Origin: an uncultured Syntrophobacteraceae bacterium
GTDB lineage: Bacteria > Desulfobacterota > Syntrophobacteria > Syntrophobacterales > Syntrophobacteraceae
Assembly: GCA_937889795.1 (NCBI GenBank)
Contig: CALBZH010000216.1
Location: forward strand, 1 to 6,981
Length of the DNA stretch: 6,981 nucleotides
Reading direction: 5' to 3'
In this document: positions 5,943 through 6,981 of the stretch, in pieces
Layout: each line of letters opens with the position of its first letter
Numbering within the stretch: position 1 is the first letter of the stretch
Made by a program: the position numbers and the translations under genes
The notes under the pieces: model-generated
Databases searched by the model: none
Seen by the model: only the letters and a program-made list of their open reading frames with translations
What the model was told of the DNA's origin: nothing

Positions 5943-6981
5943 TCAGTCAACGGCCTCTCCGGTCATTTCCTTAACCTCTCCCGCAAAGTAGAGGGAGCCG
6001 GCAATGCAGATCGCATCGTCGGGATCGGCCAGCTGTTTTGCCTGTTCGATGGCTGCTGCAGGATCATTGATGACGTAGTGCTTTCTCAAGTAAGGTCTTG
6101 CCAGGCGTTTGAGCTCCTCGGGGTCGGCCGCTCGAGTGTAGCGCGGCTGGGTGAAGATGGCGGTCTCCGCCAGCGGCAAGAGCCGCCGGAGAATTCCCTT
6201 GATGTCCTTGTCGGCCATGATGCCCAAAACTAGATGTAACTTTTTGTATTTAAAGGAATGTTTCAGAGCATCACGCAAGGTTTCCGCACCCTGGGGGTTA
6301 TGAGCACCATCCAGAATGACCAAGGGCTTCTCCTGGAGCACCTCCAGGCGAGCCGGCCAGTGGACTTTCTCCAATCCCTCCTGGACAGATGTCTCATTGA
6401 GGACCAGCGCATGGTCCTGCTCGAGAACCTCCAAACAAGCCAGAGCCAGAGCCGTATTCTGAAATTGATGCCCGCCTCTCAGCCCAACGTTCAGCGAAGG
6501 CCAGCGACGCCGGATACCTTGATATTGAAAAGTTCCATCCGGGTTCCGACGAACCTTGAAATCAGATCCCAGGCAATACAAGGGGGCACCATGTCTGAAA
6601 CAGGTTGCCTTGAGAATCCCCTGCACCAGCGGCTGCCGAGCGCCGGTGACGACGGGAATTTCATCCTTGATGATGCCGGCCTTCTCGCGCGCAATGGCAG
6701 CGAGAGTGGTACCGAGGAATTCCTGGTGGTCGTACGAGACGTTGGTGATCACTGCCGCCAGTGGTCGTATGACATTCGTGGCGTCGAGTCGCCCTCCCAT
6801 TCCCACTTCGATCACGGCCCAGTCAACTTCCTCCTTGGCAAAGTAGGTCAGGCCCAGGCTGGTTACCACCTCAAAAAAGGTCGGCGGCTCGATCTCGTTG
6901 ATCACGGACCGGACTTGCTCGACAATGGGCAGGATCGCGCTCATGGGCACTTCTTCGTCGTTGATGCGAAACCGCTCGGTG
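5943..6981 (-). CDS. folC: Bifunctional folylpolyglutamate synthase / dihydrofolate synthase, 5' end cut by window
   Basis: ATP-dependent Mur-ligase-like enzyme that joins glutamate to dihydropteroate and adds further glutamates to reduced folates, in the cytosol. 345 residues are visible and the frame runs off the window edge at TERFRIND, the segment that normally follows TSPHL in this family. The P-loop (GTNGKGS) and about 80 residues are therefore outside. Visible motifs by fragment position: EVGMGGRLDATNV (58-70), ITNVSYDHQEFLG (78-90), EKAGIIK (99-105), GGHQFQN (169-175), VHWPARLEV (206-214), the C-domain LDGAHNPQG (223-231), GIMADKDI (253-260) and GSLYFAGEV near the end. A GTG at 6950 is internal, not the start. 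The C-terminus is intact and ends at a TGA 73 bases before lptD. Whether both activities are present cannot be judged without the N-terminus. Confidence 0.97.
   Translation of the reverse strand, partial: TERFRINDEEVPMSAILPIVEQVRSVINEIEPPTFFEVVTSLGLTYFAKEEVDWAVIEVGMGGRLDATNVIRPLAAVITNVSYDHQEFLGTTLAAIAREKAGIIKDEIPVVTGARQPLVQGILKATCFRHGAPLYCLGSDFKVRRNPDGTFQYQGIRRRWPSLNVGLRGGHQFQNTALALACLEVLEQDHALVLNETSVQEGLEKVHWPARLEVLQEKPLVILDGAHNPQGAETLRDALKHSFKYKKLHLVLGIMADKDIKGILRRLLPLAETAIFTQPRYTRAADPEELKRLARPYLRKHYVINDPAAAIEQAKQLADPDDAICIAGSLYFAGEVKEMTGEAVD

Noticed and set aside
1..6981. CRISPR array, tRNA/rRNA, insertion sequence, phage or defence genes
   Set aside because: No regularly spaced repeats, RNA gene signatures, transposase or nuclease motifs are visible. 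Nearly all of the window is accounted for by conserved housekeeping genes.

Overview
The window is an ordinary stretch of housekeeping chromosome from a diderm (Gram-negative) bacterium. Its first 53 bases are not biological: they are Illumina P7-side library adapter left on the end of the assembled sequence. The outer-membrane LPS translocon gene lptD shows that the cell has an LPS-bearing outer membrane. Protein wording (T. thermophilus-like class Ib aspartate aminotransferase, LptD ending in GLGSFGSSK) and the order folC-lptD / rplM-rpsI-argC-truA-aminotransferase would fit a Desulfobacterota/Nitrospirota-like lineage. That placement is recalled resemblance only and is held at low confidence. 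The DNA looks moderately GC-rich throughout, and no segment stands out as foreign.

All seven genes lie on the minus strand, so transcription runs from high to low coordinates. In that order they are: folC (5' end cut by the window edge); lptD; a 228-base gap with two inverted repeats after lptD and then a sigma70-type promoter; rplM-rpsI (ribosomal proteins L13 and S9); a terminator-like hairpin; argC (arginine biosynthesis); truA (tRNA pseudouridylation); and a class I aspartate aminotransferase fragment cut off by the adapter junction. truA and the aminotransferase overlap by ATGA, which suggests translational coupling.

There appear to be two transcription units. The first (folC, lptD) enters from outside the window and ends near a perfect 15-bp stem after lptD. 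The second starts at the promoter before rplM. argC, truA and the aminotransferase have no evident promoter between the hairpin after rpsI and argC, so they probably depend on read-through of that hairpin or on an undetected promoter inside rpsI.

I found no mobile element, CRISPR array, tRNA, rRNA, phage gene or defence system, and nothing resembling a new biological system. The points most worth a second look are the adapter and the false protein tail it creates, the two-cysteine LptD, the possible attenuator before argC, and the ATTGGC repeats around the rplM promoter.
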